From NCBI GenBank assembly GCA_964586075.1, contig CAZPGZ010000008.1, forward strand, positions 45,937 to 109,936: a stretch of DNA of 64,000 nucleotides. Direction: 5' to 3'. The notes under the pieces are model-generated. The model saw nothing but the letters and a program-made list of their open reading frames with translations. It was not told where the DNA came from and did no database searches. Numbering within the stretch: the first letter of the stretch is position 1; each line of letters begins with the position of its first letter. Origin of the DNA: JBAZLV01 sp964586075 (GTDB taxonomy: Bacteria; Nitrospirota; UBA9217). This document shows positions 41,899-50,409 of this stretch, piece by piece. A program made the translations under genes and the position numbers.

Positions 41899-43050
41899 AT
41901 GACGAACGAAAAATCAATATTCGGCGTTCCTTTCGAGCCGGATGGAAGCCTCCGGCCCACCCGGGAGCAGCTGGACGCTTTCCTGCAGGCCCCCTGTTCG
42001 GAAGGTGAAAAAGACCTGAACGGCAGCGACCTTCAACTCTACCGCCGGCTGCTGAGTGAAGCAGATGCCTCAGAACAAAAGCAATCGACTGCGGCGTCGG
42101 GTGAGGATATCAAAAACCAAATCTTCCATGGCGTCCTGCGCAGCTCCCGGTTTGTCAATCCGGCGTTTCTTTCCGCGGTGGAACTGTATAAATACCAGCG
42201 GCACGCGATGACGCTGCTCGATTTTGAAACTCCGATGTCGTTTGTTCAGGCCGCTGAACAGACAATGGCAAAGCTCAACAAAAAGAACATCGACCACGTA
42301 GTGCGTATTCTGCGGCTTGAGGAAATGGTCCTCGAGCGCAAAAAAATCATCCAGAGGCTTGAGCGGTCCTTTGCCGGTTTGTCGGACGAACTGGTCCGCA
42401 TTGCGGTCTATATCAAGGACAACCTTTTCAGAATTCAAAAACGCTGCAAAGCGTCTATCGCCATGCTCGCGGACATCAGCATTACCGGAAAGAAAGAACG
42501 GCAGCTGATCGAGGACATTAAGGACCGTCCCAAGCAAGCCTTGCAATCAGGAAAAATTTCGATGCAGGACCTCGGAAAAGCCGTGAAAGAAGTGGGGCTC
42601 ATCGCAACAGAAACGTCTGCCGCAATCAAAAAAGACCTTCTTGCGCTTACCAATCTTTACGCGTCGCTGCACGACCAGGTTAAAAATACGAAAAAAGCGA
42701 TTGAAATCCTGCAGCTGGCACTCAAAGAAAATAAGAACAAAAGCCCCGAGGAAAAAAAACAGCTCCTGGCCGCCGCTGAGCATTCGCTCGTTTCGCTGCT
42801 GTCGTCACTGCGTCCTGATAATCAGTCGGCAGGCGTGCACATGGCAACAGCATACGAGAAATTTATCTCCCGGAAAAGAAGTGAAATGCTCGAATACCTG
42901 TTTGATGTGGTGCAAAAGGACCGCAGAATTTTGTCGGACCGCAGGACATCAAAACCGCGCAGAAAATCCGGCATCCCTTCAAATTATAAAGGACAGAAGC
43001 GAAGAAGCGGCATAGACCGCAGGGCCGGAAAAAACCGCAGAAGCCTGTGA
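41899..43050 (+). CDS. uncharacterised helical protein with Arg-rich DRR-repeat tail
   Basis: 383 residues, almost entirely helical and heptad-like from ~100 to 320, suggesting a long coiled coil or helical bundle. The last 45 residues are strongly basic with repeated units (DRRILSDRRTS, KPRRKSG, QKRRSGIDRRAGKNRRSL). Such DRR/RRSG tails occur on several regulatory proteins of Nitrospirota-like bacteria but their role is unknown to me; nucleic-acid or membrane contact is a guess. I recognise no catalytic motif. The ATG at 41899 is chosen because the predicted promoter ends 30 bases before it. Confidence 0.65.
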   Translation: MTNEKSIFGVPFEPDGSLRPTREQLDAFLQAPCSEGEKDLNGSDLQLYRRLLSEADASEQKQSTAASGEDIKNQIFHGVLRSSRFVNPAFLSAVELYKYQRHAMTLLDFETPMSFVQAAEQTMAKLNKKNIDHVVRILRLEEMVLERKKIIQRLERSFAGLSDELVRIAVYIKDNLFRIQKRCKASIAMLADISITGKKERQLIEDIKDRPKQALQSGKISMQDLGKAVKEVGLIATETSAAIKKDLLALTNLYASLHDQVKNTKKAIEILQLALKENKNKSPEEKKQLLAAAEHSLVSLLSSLRPDNQSAGVHMATAYEKFISRKRSEMLEYLFDVVQKDRRILSDRRTSKPRRKSGIPSNYKGQKRRSGIDRRAGKNRRSL

Positions 43051-43163
43051 GTGAGCGTTTCAGCAACCGTTGCGGCAACGGGTTTATTATTGTTGCACGG
43101 TCATATTGCGTCCGGTCTGAACCGCAAAATACAAAATAGCCGGGTTAACGAAATGGAGCGGCC

Positions 43164-44048
43164 ATGTTTTATGATCTGACCAATCTGCGATTATTTATCC
43201 ACGTGGTGGAAACCGGAAGCATTACGCGAGGCGCCGGCAGGGCGAACATGACGCTGGCATCCGCAAGCGAACGTATCCGCGGCATGGAAGACATTCTGGG
43301 ACTGCCTCTTTTCGTCCGGGGACGGCACGGCGTGGAGCCCACTCCGGTGGGGTTGGCTTTGACCCACCATGCCCGGACCGTCCTGCTGCAGTTGGAGCGG
43401 ATGCAGGGAGATCTCAGTTCATTTGCCAAGGGGCTCAAAGCACAGATCCGGCTGCTGTGCAACACGGCAGCGCTGGATGAATTCCTTCCCAAAACCCTTT
43501 GTGCATTCCTGGTATCGCATCCCAACGTCGATATTATCCTGGAAGAGCGGCTCAGTTTCGAAACCGTTCAGGCGATTGTTGAAGGAAAGGCCGATGTGGG
43601 CATTGTGGCGGACTCGGTCGACATCGCGGGCCTGGAGACGTTTCCCTTCCGCCTCGACCAGCTTGTTCTCGTCACTGCGCGCAAGCACCCGCTTGCCTCC
43701 AACAAATCCATCAGCTTCGCAGACGTGCTTGACCGAAATTTCATCGGTTTGATCAAAGGGAATCCGTTGCAGGACCATCTGGACGGACACGCGGTCCGCG
43801 CCGGAGCACACTTGAAATACCGCGTCCGCCTGGGCAGCTTTGAAGCAGTCTGTCTTATGGCTGGAAAAGGAATAGGAATTGCGGTGGTCCCTGAAACCGC
43901 GGCCAGGCGGTGTCAGAAATCGACGGGGATTCATCTCATTGCGCTGAAAGACACGTGGGCATGCCGGAAATTGACCATCTGTGTCCGTTCTTTTGAAGAA
44001 CTGCCTACGTATACTAAAAAGCTGATTGAAGAGATCAGAGCGAAATAA
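43164..44048 (+). CDS. LysR-family transcriptional regulator
   Basis: 294 residues. Winged helix-turn-helix in residues 1-60 (LRLFIHVVETGSITRGAGRANMTLASASERIRGMEDILG) and a two-lobed effector domain from ~90 (LLCNTAALDEFLPKTL, VDIILEERLSFETVQAIVEGKADVGIV). Targets and effector unknown; the neighbours are the DRR-tail gene upstream and the converging SOR-like gene downstream. Confidence 0.93.
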   Translation: MFYDLTNLRLFIHVVETGSITRGAGRANMTLASASERIRGMEDILGLPLFVRGRHGVEPTPVGLALTHHARTVLLQLERMQGDLSSFAKGLKAQIRLLCNTAALDEFLPKTLCAFLVSHPNVDIILEERLSFETVQAIVEGKADVGIVADSVDIAGLETFPFRLDQLVLVTARKHPLASNKSISFADVLDRNFIGLIKGNPLQDHLDGHAVRAGAHLKYRVRLGSFEAVCLMAGKGIGIAVVPETAARRCQKSTGIHLIALKDTWACRKLTICVRSFEELPTYTKKLIEEIRAK

Positions 44049-44405
44049 CCGTGCTCGCCGAACGTCCGCTTTTCCGCATCCTGCCTGACCGGACAACAAA
44101 CAATGCAATATCCGACAGAATTGAGCGGGGAAAATAAAACAGCCACAGCACGTCCCGAAAACTACCCGTAAAACGTTGCTGTGGCTGGGAGATTGAAAGC
44201 AGCGTGAATTCTTACCGAATCTCGACAGCTGCTATGCTCTTTTGTTGATTGAACAATACCTCGTTCCCCCCCCTTTGTAAATGCGGAAGATACTGAGTTT
44301 CCCTCAGGAAGAATCGAAGGCTGAACAATTTTTTTTGCGCCAGAACTGGACGCTTCCAATCTCCTCCGGCCGGATTGTCTAGCGGATTTCTCCATGCTGC
44401 GGAAA
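44049..44405. other. 357-base intergenic stretch, no gene seen
   Basis: Contains the hairpin described at 44131-44187, a run of eight C at 44269-44276 (GGGGGGGG on the other strand) and an AT-rich segment around 44320. A minus-strand frame through it lacks codon bias or recognisable protein features. I see nothing else. Confidence 0.5.
44131..44187 (-). terminator. hairpin, probable terminator
   Basis: CAGCCACAGCA (44140-44150) and TGCTGTGGCTG (44177-44187) form an 11-base stem with a 26-base loop. On the minus strand the stem is followed by TTTTATTTT, so it may end minus-strand transcription coming from the SOR-like gene, about 220 bases away. Confidence 0.6.
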
Positions 44406-44777
44406 TCATTCGATCGCAATTTTTTTCTCTGCCTTCCCGGCGCTCCCATGAATATTGCAATCTCCCTCCGCCTCGATGACGAATGGGCCGTCCACCGTGT
44501 AAACCACTTCCCGGGAAAACACCTCGTTCTCCGGAAGATTGTGGAAAGAAAATTCCCATCGGCTGATTTCCTTTCCGTTCACTTTCACATAAGCCCAATC
44601 GGTGTGGTGAATAAAATTATTGCCGCTGTGCGTGAAAGTAACTTTTATTTTGATGATGTCGCCTTTTTTTGCCTTGTCCGGTGCATCAATCGCCGCGGAC
44701 GTCTTGTTGGCGAACGCCGGTGTTGCCGCCAGACACAGCGTAAACAACACTATTGACAGAACCACATACCTTTTCAT
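44406..44777 (-). CDS. secreted superoxide-reductase-like (desulfoferrodoxin-fold) protein
   Basis: 123 residues; signal peptide 1-23 (ends TPAFA). The mature part resembles the iron-binding domain of desulfoferrodoxin/neelaredoxin: a histidine in VTFTHSG, a pair in FIHHTDW, and the Cys/His pair of DCNIHGSAG, which is where superoxide reductases ligate their mononuclear iron. The cytoplasmic enzyme has four histidines plus one cysteine; here one histidine is not evident, so activity is unproven. AAGGAGGAG ribosome site. An exported copy is unusual and suits defence at the cell surface. Confidence 0.7.
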   Translation of the reverse strand: MKRYVVLSIVLFTLCLAATPAFANKTSAAIDAPDKAKKGDIIKIKVTFTHSGNNFIHHTDWAYVKVNGKEISRWEFSFHNLPENEVFSREVVYTVDGPFVIEAEGDCNIHGSAGKAEKKIAIE

Positions 44778-44836
44778 TGAATTGCTCCTCCTTGGTTGAT
44801 GAAGAAAATCTGCCGTTTTCCCGGCAGTGACAGTAA

Positions 44837-45346
44837 TTACCAACGGTTCGTATGGACCCGGGCGGCGTCAAAACGTTCCAAAGCCTCTTTTGTTTCATTC
44901 GGAAAACCGAGCGGCACGACTGAAAAAGGCTCAATGCGTTCCGGAAGGTTCAGCAATTTTCGGAAGTGAATCATTCGGTCATCTGCGGGGTATACTCCAC
45001 ACCACACGGCGCCGAGTCCTTTCGCATGGGCCGCAAGCAAAAGGTTCTGCGTCGCCGCCGCGCAGTCAAGCATCCAGGACCCTTTGTGCTTCTCGAGTGA
45101 AATATCGCCGCATACCAGAACAGCCGTGTGCGCCTGTTTGAGCATTGCAGCATACGGATGAAACCTCGGTATCTCGTCGAGAATCGCACGCTCGGTCAGA
45201 ACAAGAAAATGCCACGGCCGTTCATTCCCGGCTGAAGGCGCGCACATGGCCGCCCGCAGAATGTCCTGCAACAGGTTGTCGGGAACGTGCTTCGACGTGT
45301 ACTGTCGTATGCTCCTGCGTGAATACAACGCCGTCATTGCATCCAT
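44837..45346 (-). CDS. nitroreductase-family FMN protein
   Basis: 169 residues, compact nitroreductase fold: SRRSIRQY at 9-16 (FMN phosphate and ring contacts), the APSAGNERPWHFLV segment, AAATQNLLLAAHAKGLGAVWCG and VPLGFPNE near the C terminus. Could reduce nitro groups, quinones or flavin. The ATG at 45346 follows AGGAGG at the right distance. It is 59 bases upstream of the SOR-like gene. Confidence 0.9.
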   Translation of the reverse strand: MDAMTALYSRRSIRQYTSKHVPDNLLQDILRAAMCAPSAGNERPWHFLVLTERAILDEIPRFHPYAAMLKQAHTAVLVCGDISLEKHKGSWMLDCAAATQNLLLAAHAKGLGAVWCGVYPADDRMIHFRKLLNLPERIEPFSVVPLGFPNETKEALERFDAARVHTNRW

Positions 45347-45401
45347 GATCACTACCTCCTTCCTCCGGAAACCCGAGGCGGCTTCCAGAGCCATGATTTT
45401 T

Positions 45402-46151
45402 TCAAACTTGCTCCTTTAACAAACCGGCCGCAGCTCTGTCCAAAAACCAGAGAACGCTGCCTTTCGCAGGACGAAGCAAGCCGGCGGGATATTCTTTTAG
45501 GTTATTCTTTTCAATTATCTCGTGAACCACCCGTGCCTTTGACTGCCCCGATGCAAGCAGAAGAATCTGCGCGGCATGATTTAATACTGGAAACGTGAGC
45601 GTCACCCTGCTCGGTTTCGGCGGTTCCAGATACACAGGCGCTGCCAGATGATTCTGATCAAGCGCGGCAGCCGTGTTCGGAAACAGCGACGCGGTATGTC
45701 CGTCTTCGCCCACGCCGAGAATAACGAGATCGAAGGATGGGATTCCCGTCGTTCTGAAGAAGGCGCGGAGTTCCTGCTCGTAGCGCCGCGCTGCCTGCTC
45801 CGCCTTGTCCTCTCCCGCAATCCGGTGAATATTCGATTCCGGAATCTTTGCAGCAACAAGGAGTGTGTTAAGAATCATCCCGTAATTACTGTCCGGGTGA
45901 TTCCGGGGAACGCAACGCTCATCAACCAGGAAGATGTGAACTCGCTTCCAGTCAATCGTCTCGCGATAGCGGGAAGAACCCAACAGTTCGTACAGACGGC
46001 GGGGCGTGGACCCGCCTGAAAGCGCGGCAACGAACCGGTCCTGTTGCAGAACGGTTTTTAGGAAAAGAGAACAAAAAAAGTCCGCGGCATTCCTGCTCAA
46101 GTCTTCCAGATCGGCAAATATCTGCACCTTCGGAGGAAGCATGCTGCTCAC
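45402..46151 (-). CDS. pgl: 6-phosphogluconolactonase
   Basis: 249 residues of the DevB/Pgl type: ALSGGSTPRRLYELL (phosphate loop), VDERCVPRNHPDSNYGM and ILGVGEDGHTASLFP. It hydrolyses 6-phosphogluconolactone from Zwf. The GTG start overlaps the zwf stop by four bases (GTGA). Confidence 0.95.
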   Translation of the reverse strand: MSSMLPPKVQIFADLEDLSRNAADFFCSLFLKTVLQQDRFVAALSGGSTPRRLYELLGSSRYRETIDWKRVHIFLVDERCVPRNHPDSNYGMILNTLLVAAKIPESNIHRIAGEDKAEQAARRYEQELRAFFRTTGIPSFDLVILGVGEDGHTASLFPNTAAALDQNHLAAPVYLEPPKPSRVTLTFPVLNHAAQILLLASGQSKARVVHEIIEKNNLKEYPAGLLRPAKGSVLWFLDRAAAGLLKEQV

Positions 46152-47719
46152 AACGGCCTCCAGGAGCGGTTGTCCTTGCTTATCAGCCGGTCGGCTTCAT
46201 CAGGTCCGTCCGAACCAGCGGGGTAAAACGTCAGGGGCACACGGCTGTCCGATTCCGACGCATTCAGCACCGGCGTAAGCACGGACCACGAAAGCTCCAC
46301 ACTGTCCTCCCGCATGAACAGCATGTGATCTCCCAGCATGCAGTCCATCAGCACCCACTCATAGCCGTCGAGCAAAACTCCCCGGGGATAGGAATACTGC
46401 ATCTGCACAGGCCCCAGGCAAACTTTTGTTCCGGGCTGTTTCGTCTGAAACGCAAGGCTCATGCCTTCGTCCGGCTGGATCTTCAGAACGATGACATTCG
46501 GCTCAATCGGTCCCCCGACGGAATCAGGAAACATGGAGTGCGGTACTTCCTTGAAGTGGATGGAAATCGTCGTTTCCCGCTTTGCAAGCCGTTTGCCCGA
46601 TCGGAGATAAAAAGGCACGCCCTGCCAGCGCCAGTTATCGATAAATACCTTCAGCGCGGCATAGGTCGGGGCTGCCGACTGCCGTGCAACGTCTTTTTCA
46701 TCCCGATATGCCGGCATCCGGCGGCCGTTGATTGTTCCCTCGGCGTATTGTCCGATCACCAGATGATCACCCAGCTTTTCCAAGGGAATTTGCCTCAGAG
46801 AGCGGAGAACTTTTGCTTTTTCGTCATGCACCCGATCGGCAACAAACGCTGCGGGCGGCTCCATGGCAGTAAGACAGAGCAACTGGAGCATATGATTTTG
46901 AAACATGTCGCGAAGCACGCCGGCTTCCTCGTAGTACCCGGTCCGGTGCTCCACGCCGAGCGTCTCCGCGGCGGTGATCTGGACGTGATCAATATAGCGC
47001 TCGTTCCAGAGCGGTTCAAAGATGGAATTCGCGAACCGGAACATAAGGATGTTCTGCACGGTTTCTTTCGCCAGATAGTGGTCAATCCGGAAGATCTGGC
47101 TTTCCTTATAATAGGCATGGACAAGCCGGTTCAGCCTGCATGCCGAGGCGAAGTCATGGCCAAAAGGTTTTTCGATCACCACATGGCTCCGCCCTCTGTC
47201 TTCGCGCGCCAGGCCCGCCGCGCCGAGATTGTGGACTACGGGTTCGAAAACCACCGGCGGAATGGCAAGATAAAAATTGCGGTTTCCTCCGGTCCGATGT
47301 CTGCTTTCCAATGCAGGAAGGATGTCCCGGAGAGATCCGGCATACGATGCGGGGTCGGCATAGTCAAAGGATGAATAGTAGAGATGCGGTATGAATGCAT
47401 TCCAGGTCTCCTGATCAAGGTCTTTGGGAGCGGCCTCCTGTACCGCTTCAAACATGGCCCGGCGAAACTGGTCCGTGCCCATTCTGTTGCGGCCTGTGCC
47501 AAGAATGAAAAAATGCTCCGACAGCATTCCATTCTTAAAGAGCCGGTAGAGCGATGGAAACAGTTTCCGCTTCGCAAGGTCTCCTGAGGCCCCGAAAATG
47601 ATCACCGCGGTCGGTTGCGGAACCTCGATTTCGCAGGTATTCACGGTTCTGTACGCCGTTCCTGCGTCCCGGTCATCAGGACAATCTTCGCCGGCTTTCT
47701 GAATTGCAGAATTGTTCAT
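46148..47719 (-). CDS. zwf: glucose-6-phosphate 1-dehydrogenase
   Basis: 523 residues. Coenzyme loop IIFGASGDLAKRK near residue 40, the catalytic RIDHYLAKETVQNIL near 215, and the substrate helix EKPFGHD. An extra ~30 residues lie before the coenzyme domain compared with most bacterial Zwf. It forms NADPH or NADH and the lactone used by Pgl. Middle gene of rpiB-gnd-zwf-pgl. Confidence 0.96.
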   Translation of the reverse strand: MNNSAIQKAGEDCPDDRDAGTAYRTVNTCEIEVPQPTAVIIFGASGDLAKRKLFPSLYRLFKNGMLSEHFFILGTGRNRMGTDQFRRAMFEAVQEAAPKDLDQETWNAFIPHLYYSSFDYADPASYAGSLRDILPALESRHRTGGNRNFYLAIPPVVFEPVVHNLGAAGLAREDRGRSHVVIEKPFGHDFASACRLNRLVHAYYKESQIFRIDHYLAKETVQNILMFRFANSIFEPLWNERYIDHVQITAAETLGVEHRTGYYEEAGVLRDMFQNHMLQLLCLTAMEPPAAFVADRVHDEKAKVLRSLRQIPLEKLGDHLVIGQYAEGTINGRRMPAYRDEKDVARQSAAPTYAALKVFIDNWRWQGVPFYLRSGKRLAKRETTISIHFKEVPHSMFPDSVGGPIEPNVIVLKIQPDEGMSLAFQTKQPGTKVCLGPVQMQYSYPRGVLLDGYEWVLMDCMLGDHMLFMREDSVELSWSVLTPVLNASESDSRVPLTFYPAGSDGPDEADRLISKDNRSWRPL

Positions 47720-47794
47720 GCGCCCTCATGCTGGTCAAAACGGTATCGGGGTGAAGGGAAGAGTTTCTTTTCTGACGATGCCGGCGTACGCGTT

Positions 47795-48694
47795 TTACCG
47801 TTTTTCCCCTGCGTCATGTCCGCCGAATTGGTTCCGCAATGCTGAAATGATCTTTCCCGTGTAGCTTGGTTTTTCCCCGGATTCAAGCCGGAAGTTGAGC
47901 GCCCCTTCAATGACCGGCACCGGGATCTCAAATTCCTGTGCGGCTTCCACCGTCCACATTCCCTCGCCGCTCTGTGCTGCAGTGCCTGAAATTCCGCTTA
48001 AATCGGCGCCGTGCTGTTCATAAGCTTTTTGAAGCCATCCCACAAGCCGCGACGTAATCACACTCTGATGGTTGTATAAATCTGCGATTTTTACAAGATC
48101 AAGTTCAAAAGGCGATCCCTTCATGACCGCAAACCCCTCTGCCAGTGCCTGCATCATGCCGTATTCAATGCCATTGTGGACCATCTTCACGAAGTGGCCC
48201 GCACCGGACCTGCCCATATAGCCGTATCCTTTTTCTGCGGACAAGTCACTGAACAGCTGTTCCAACTTTTCATAGATGGATCTCTTCCCGCCGACCATGA
48301 TGCAGGCGCCTCTTCTCGCGCCTGCCGGGCCGCCGCTCGTTCCTGCGTCAAGAAAATCGATGCCGTGCTGTTCGAGTTCCTTCGCCCGCCGCATGGTTTC
48401 CTTGTAGGGAGAATTTCCTCCGTCAATTATGGTGTCTCCCTGTTCGAGGTATTTCAGGAGCTCCGTTAAAACATCATCCACGGCCTGGTACGGCACCATA
48501 ATCCAGACCAGCCGAGGAGAGGACAGCGAGCCGGCAAGCGCCTGGATCGAGTCTGCAGGCTGAGCGCCGCGCAAAGCAATTTTTTTAACCGGCTCCGCGC
48601 TCCTGTTGTACACCACGACCTGGTAGCGCCTGTCGAGAAGCAGCTCCACCATGTTGAAGCCCATTTTCCCCAAACCGATATATCCAAGTTTCAT
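47795..48694 (-). CDS. gnd: 6-phosphogluconate dehydrogenase, decarboxylating, short form
   Basis: 299 residues, the short NAD-preferring type rather than the ~470-residue enterobacterial form. GLGKMGFNMVELL at 6-18 binds the nucleotide; DGGNSPYKETMRRAKEL, TSGGPAGARRGACIMVGG and HFVKMVHNGIEYGMMQA line the active site. The ATG at 48694 has AGAGGT upstream. Confidence 0.93.
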   Translation of the reverse strand: MKLGYIGLGKMGFNMVELLLDRRYQVVVYNRSAEPVKKIALRGAQPADSIQALAGSLSSPRLVWIMVPYQAVDDVLTELLKYLEQGDTIIDGGNSPYKETMRRAKELEQHGIDFLDAGTSGGPAGARRGACIMVGGKRSIYEKLEQLFSDLSAEKGYGYMGRSGAGHFVKMVHNGIEYGMMQALAEGFAVMKGSPFELDLVKIADLYNHQSVITSRLVGWLQKAYEQHGADLSGISGTAAQSGEGMWTVEAAQEFEIPVPVIEGALNFRLESGEKPSYTGKIISALRNQFGGHDAGEKR

Positions 48695-48756
48695 ATGACC
48701 TCTTTTTTTTAAAGCCGCCTGCCGAACCCTGTTGTTTTCAAGCACCGGCTTTCCGG

Positions 48757-49230
48757 TTAAAGGACACGCTCTCTGTTCTTTTTCATGCACTCATTTTCTA
48801 TCGCGAGGATTTTTTCGAGTCTTCGAACGTGCCGTTCGATACCGGAGAAAGATGCGGACAAGAACGTACGCACTATTTCTTTCGCAAGTTCAGGACCGAC
48901 AATTCGCGCACCGAGACAGAGAACATTCATGTCGTCGTCCTCCACTCCCTGGTGCGCGGAAAAAGAGTCATGGCAGACCGCCGCGCGGATGCCCGGAAAT
49001 TTGTTCGCCGCAACGCACGCGCCGACTCCGCTGCCGCATACCACAATGCCACGGGCGGCTTCTTTGTCGAATATGGCGAGGGCCACTGCACGGGCATAAT
49101 CCGGATAGTCAACAGACTCGAAGCTGTGAGTCCCCAAATCGTGCACCGTATGGCCGAGCGCTCGAATATATTCAGCAAGAACCGCCTTCAGCTGAAATCC
49201 TCCATGATCAGCGCCGATGGCTATAGTCAT
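48757..49230 (-). CDS. rpiB: ribose-5-phosphate isomerase B
   Basis: 157 residues: GADHGGFQLK at the N terminus, DLGTHSFESVDYPDYA, the catalytic cysteine in CGSGVGACVAANK and HDSFSAHQGVEDDDMNVLCLG. It interconverts ribulose- and ribose-5-phosphate. The ATG at 49230 follows AAAGGAG; first gene of the pentose-phosphate operon. Confidence 0.95.
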   Translation of the reverse strand: MTIAIGADHGGFQLKAVLAEYIRALGHTVHDLGTHSFESVDYPDYARAVALAIFDKEAARGIVVCGSGVGACVAANKFPGIRAAVCHDSFSAHQGVEDDDMNVLCLGARIVGPELAKEIVRTFLSASFSGIERHVRRLEKILAIENECMKKNRERVL

Positions 49231-49325
49231 AGCAGTTTTTTGCTCCTTTCTCCCGCAGGAACAGCGCGGAGATACGAATGGGAAAAACCGGAACATGCTT
49301 TCAGGAAAGAATATCTTTAGAAAAA

Positions 49326-49353
49326 ATCATAGCATAACCAAAAGGGATGTCAA
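49326..49353 (-). promoter_or_regulatory. probable promoter of the pentose-phosphate operon
   Basis: Minus strand: perfect TTGACA (49353-49348), 16-base spacer, TATGAT (49331-49326). Transcription would start near 49319, giving an ~89-base leader before rpiB. Confidence 0.7.
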
Positions 49354-49484
49354 GGCGGCACGGCCCGTACCATTCATACCTTTTCCAGCGTGATGCAAGC
49401 TGCTGAAAAACAGGATGAGTACCGATTTGGCCTTTTCTGCATGGGGATGCGTTCGAGGGTGGTACGATCGTCCGGAAAGGACGG

Positions 49485-50393
49485 TTATTGCAGTTTTATC
49501 TTTTTTTTCACTTGGCCCAGCACCTGCTGCGCTGTTGCTGTTTTTTTAAATTTAATGGCTCCGATAAGATACCGGCCGGCCTGTTCGATCACGACCGGTC
49601 CATACAGGGAATCCACAGCCTGCAAGGAGGTCTCCCCGTGCGTCTTTTTCTCGTGAATGTCTTTTCCTGATGCCGTCAAATACGTCCGATATTGATCAAG
49701 AGATCCCCGTGCTGCCTCCGGAGTGTCTTCCAGCACGATAAACACCTGCATTTCTTCTCCCTGCAGCTGCGCATCCGCAATGAGTCCCCGCCTGAAGAAG
49801 TCATATCCGAGAAGACTTTGCGCAATATACCGCTCGCTTTTCGGGACGACTGCAGATATCGTCAGCGCTGCAAGTTCCCCGGGTCTGTTGGTTTTGTACG
49901 GCAGGCGTCGGGTTATTTCCTGAGCACAGGACAGAAGGATATTCTGTTCCAGGCTTGTGGTTCCCGTGGCTTGAAGTCTTACGAGATATCTGTCCTGGTA
50001 AAAAAACAGCTGTGACGAAGAAACAGTGCCTTCGGCGCCGACAGCGGCTTCAGCGTCGTCCTTTTTCCGGTAGTTGGCATACATGCCGAAAGCATCGAGC
50101 AGGGATCCCATCTTATAGACATCAGCATCCACGGCAATTTGAGTATTTTTGCTGTTTGCATATCTGGCCGAGGCAAGCAATTCGAATCCATACGGAAAAT
50201 ACAGCTCCGACTCGCCATTGATGCGTTCAAAGAGGGTGTCTTTGTTATACAGGACCACCTTCCCGTCCCTGTCCCATCCGGGCGCGCACGACGGCGAAGG
50301 CAGGACGTTCTCAAGCGCAGCTTCGGCCGCACCGGATGCAATCGGCACAAAAAGAGAAAAAATGACTATAAAAATAACCCGGATGGTCTGCAT
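49485..50393 (-). CDS. secreted DUF6599-like protein
   Basis: 302 residues, signal peptide 1-22. The mature part has the family's opening, LYNKDTLFERINGESELYFPYGFELL, and a C-terminal repeat of the same layout. Function unknown. AGGAGGA ribosome site; the amidohydrolase gene precedes it by 16 bases, so they are probably co-transcribed. Confidence 0.65.
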   Translation of the reverse strand: MQTIRVIFIVIFSLFVPIASGAAEAALENVLPSPSCAPGWDRDGKVVLYNKDTLFERINGESELYFPYGFELLASARYANSKNTQIAVDADVYKMGSLLDAFGMYANYRKKDDAEAAVGAEGTVSSSQLFFYQDRYLVRLQATGTTSLEQNILLSCAQEITRRLPYKTNRPGELAALTISAVVPKSERYIAQSLLGYDFFRRGLIADAQLQGEEMQVFIVLEDTPEAARGSLDQYRTYLTASGKDIHEKKTHGETSLQAVDSLYGPVVIEQAGRYLIGAIKFKKTATAQQVLGQVKKKIKLQ

Positions 50394-50409
50394 GGTTCCT
50401 CCTGCCTTT

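Noticed and set aside
44162..44449. Small minus-strand frame between lysR and the SOR-like gene
   Set aside because: It runs through the hairpin and a C/G homopolymer, has no protein features and no ribosome site.
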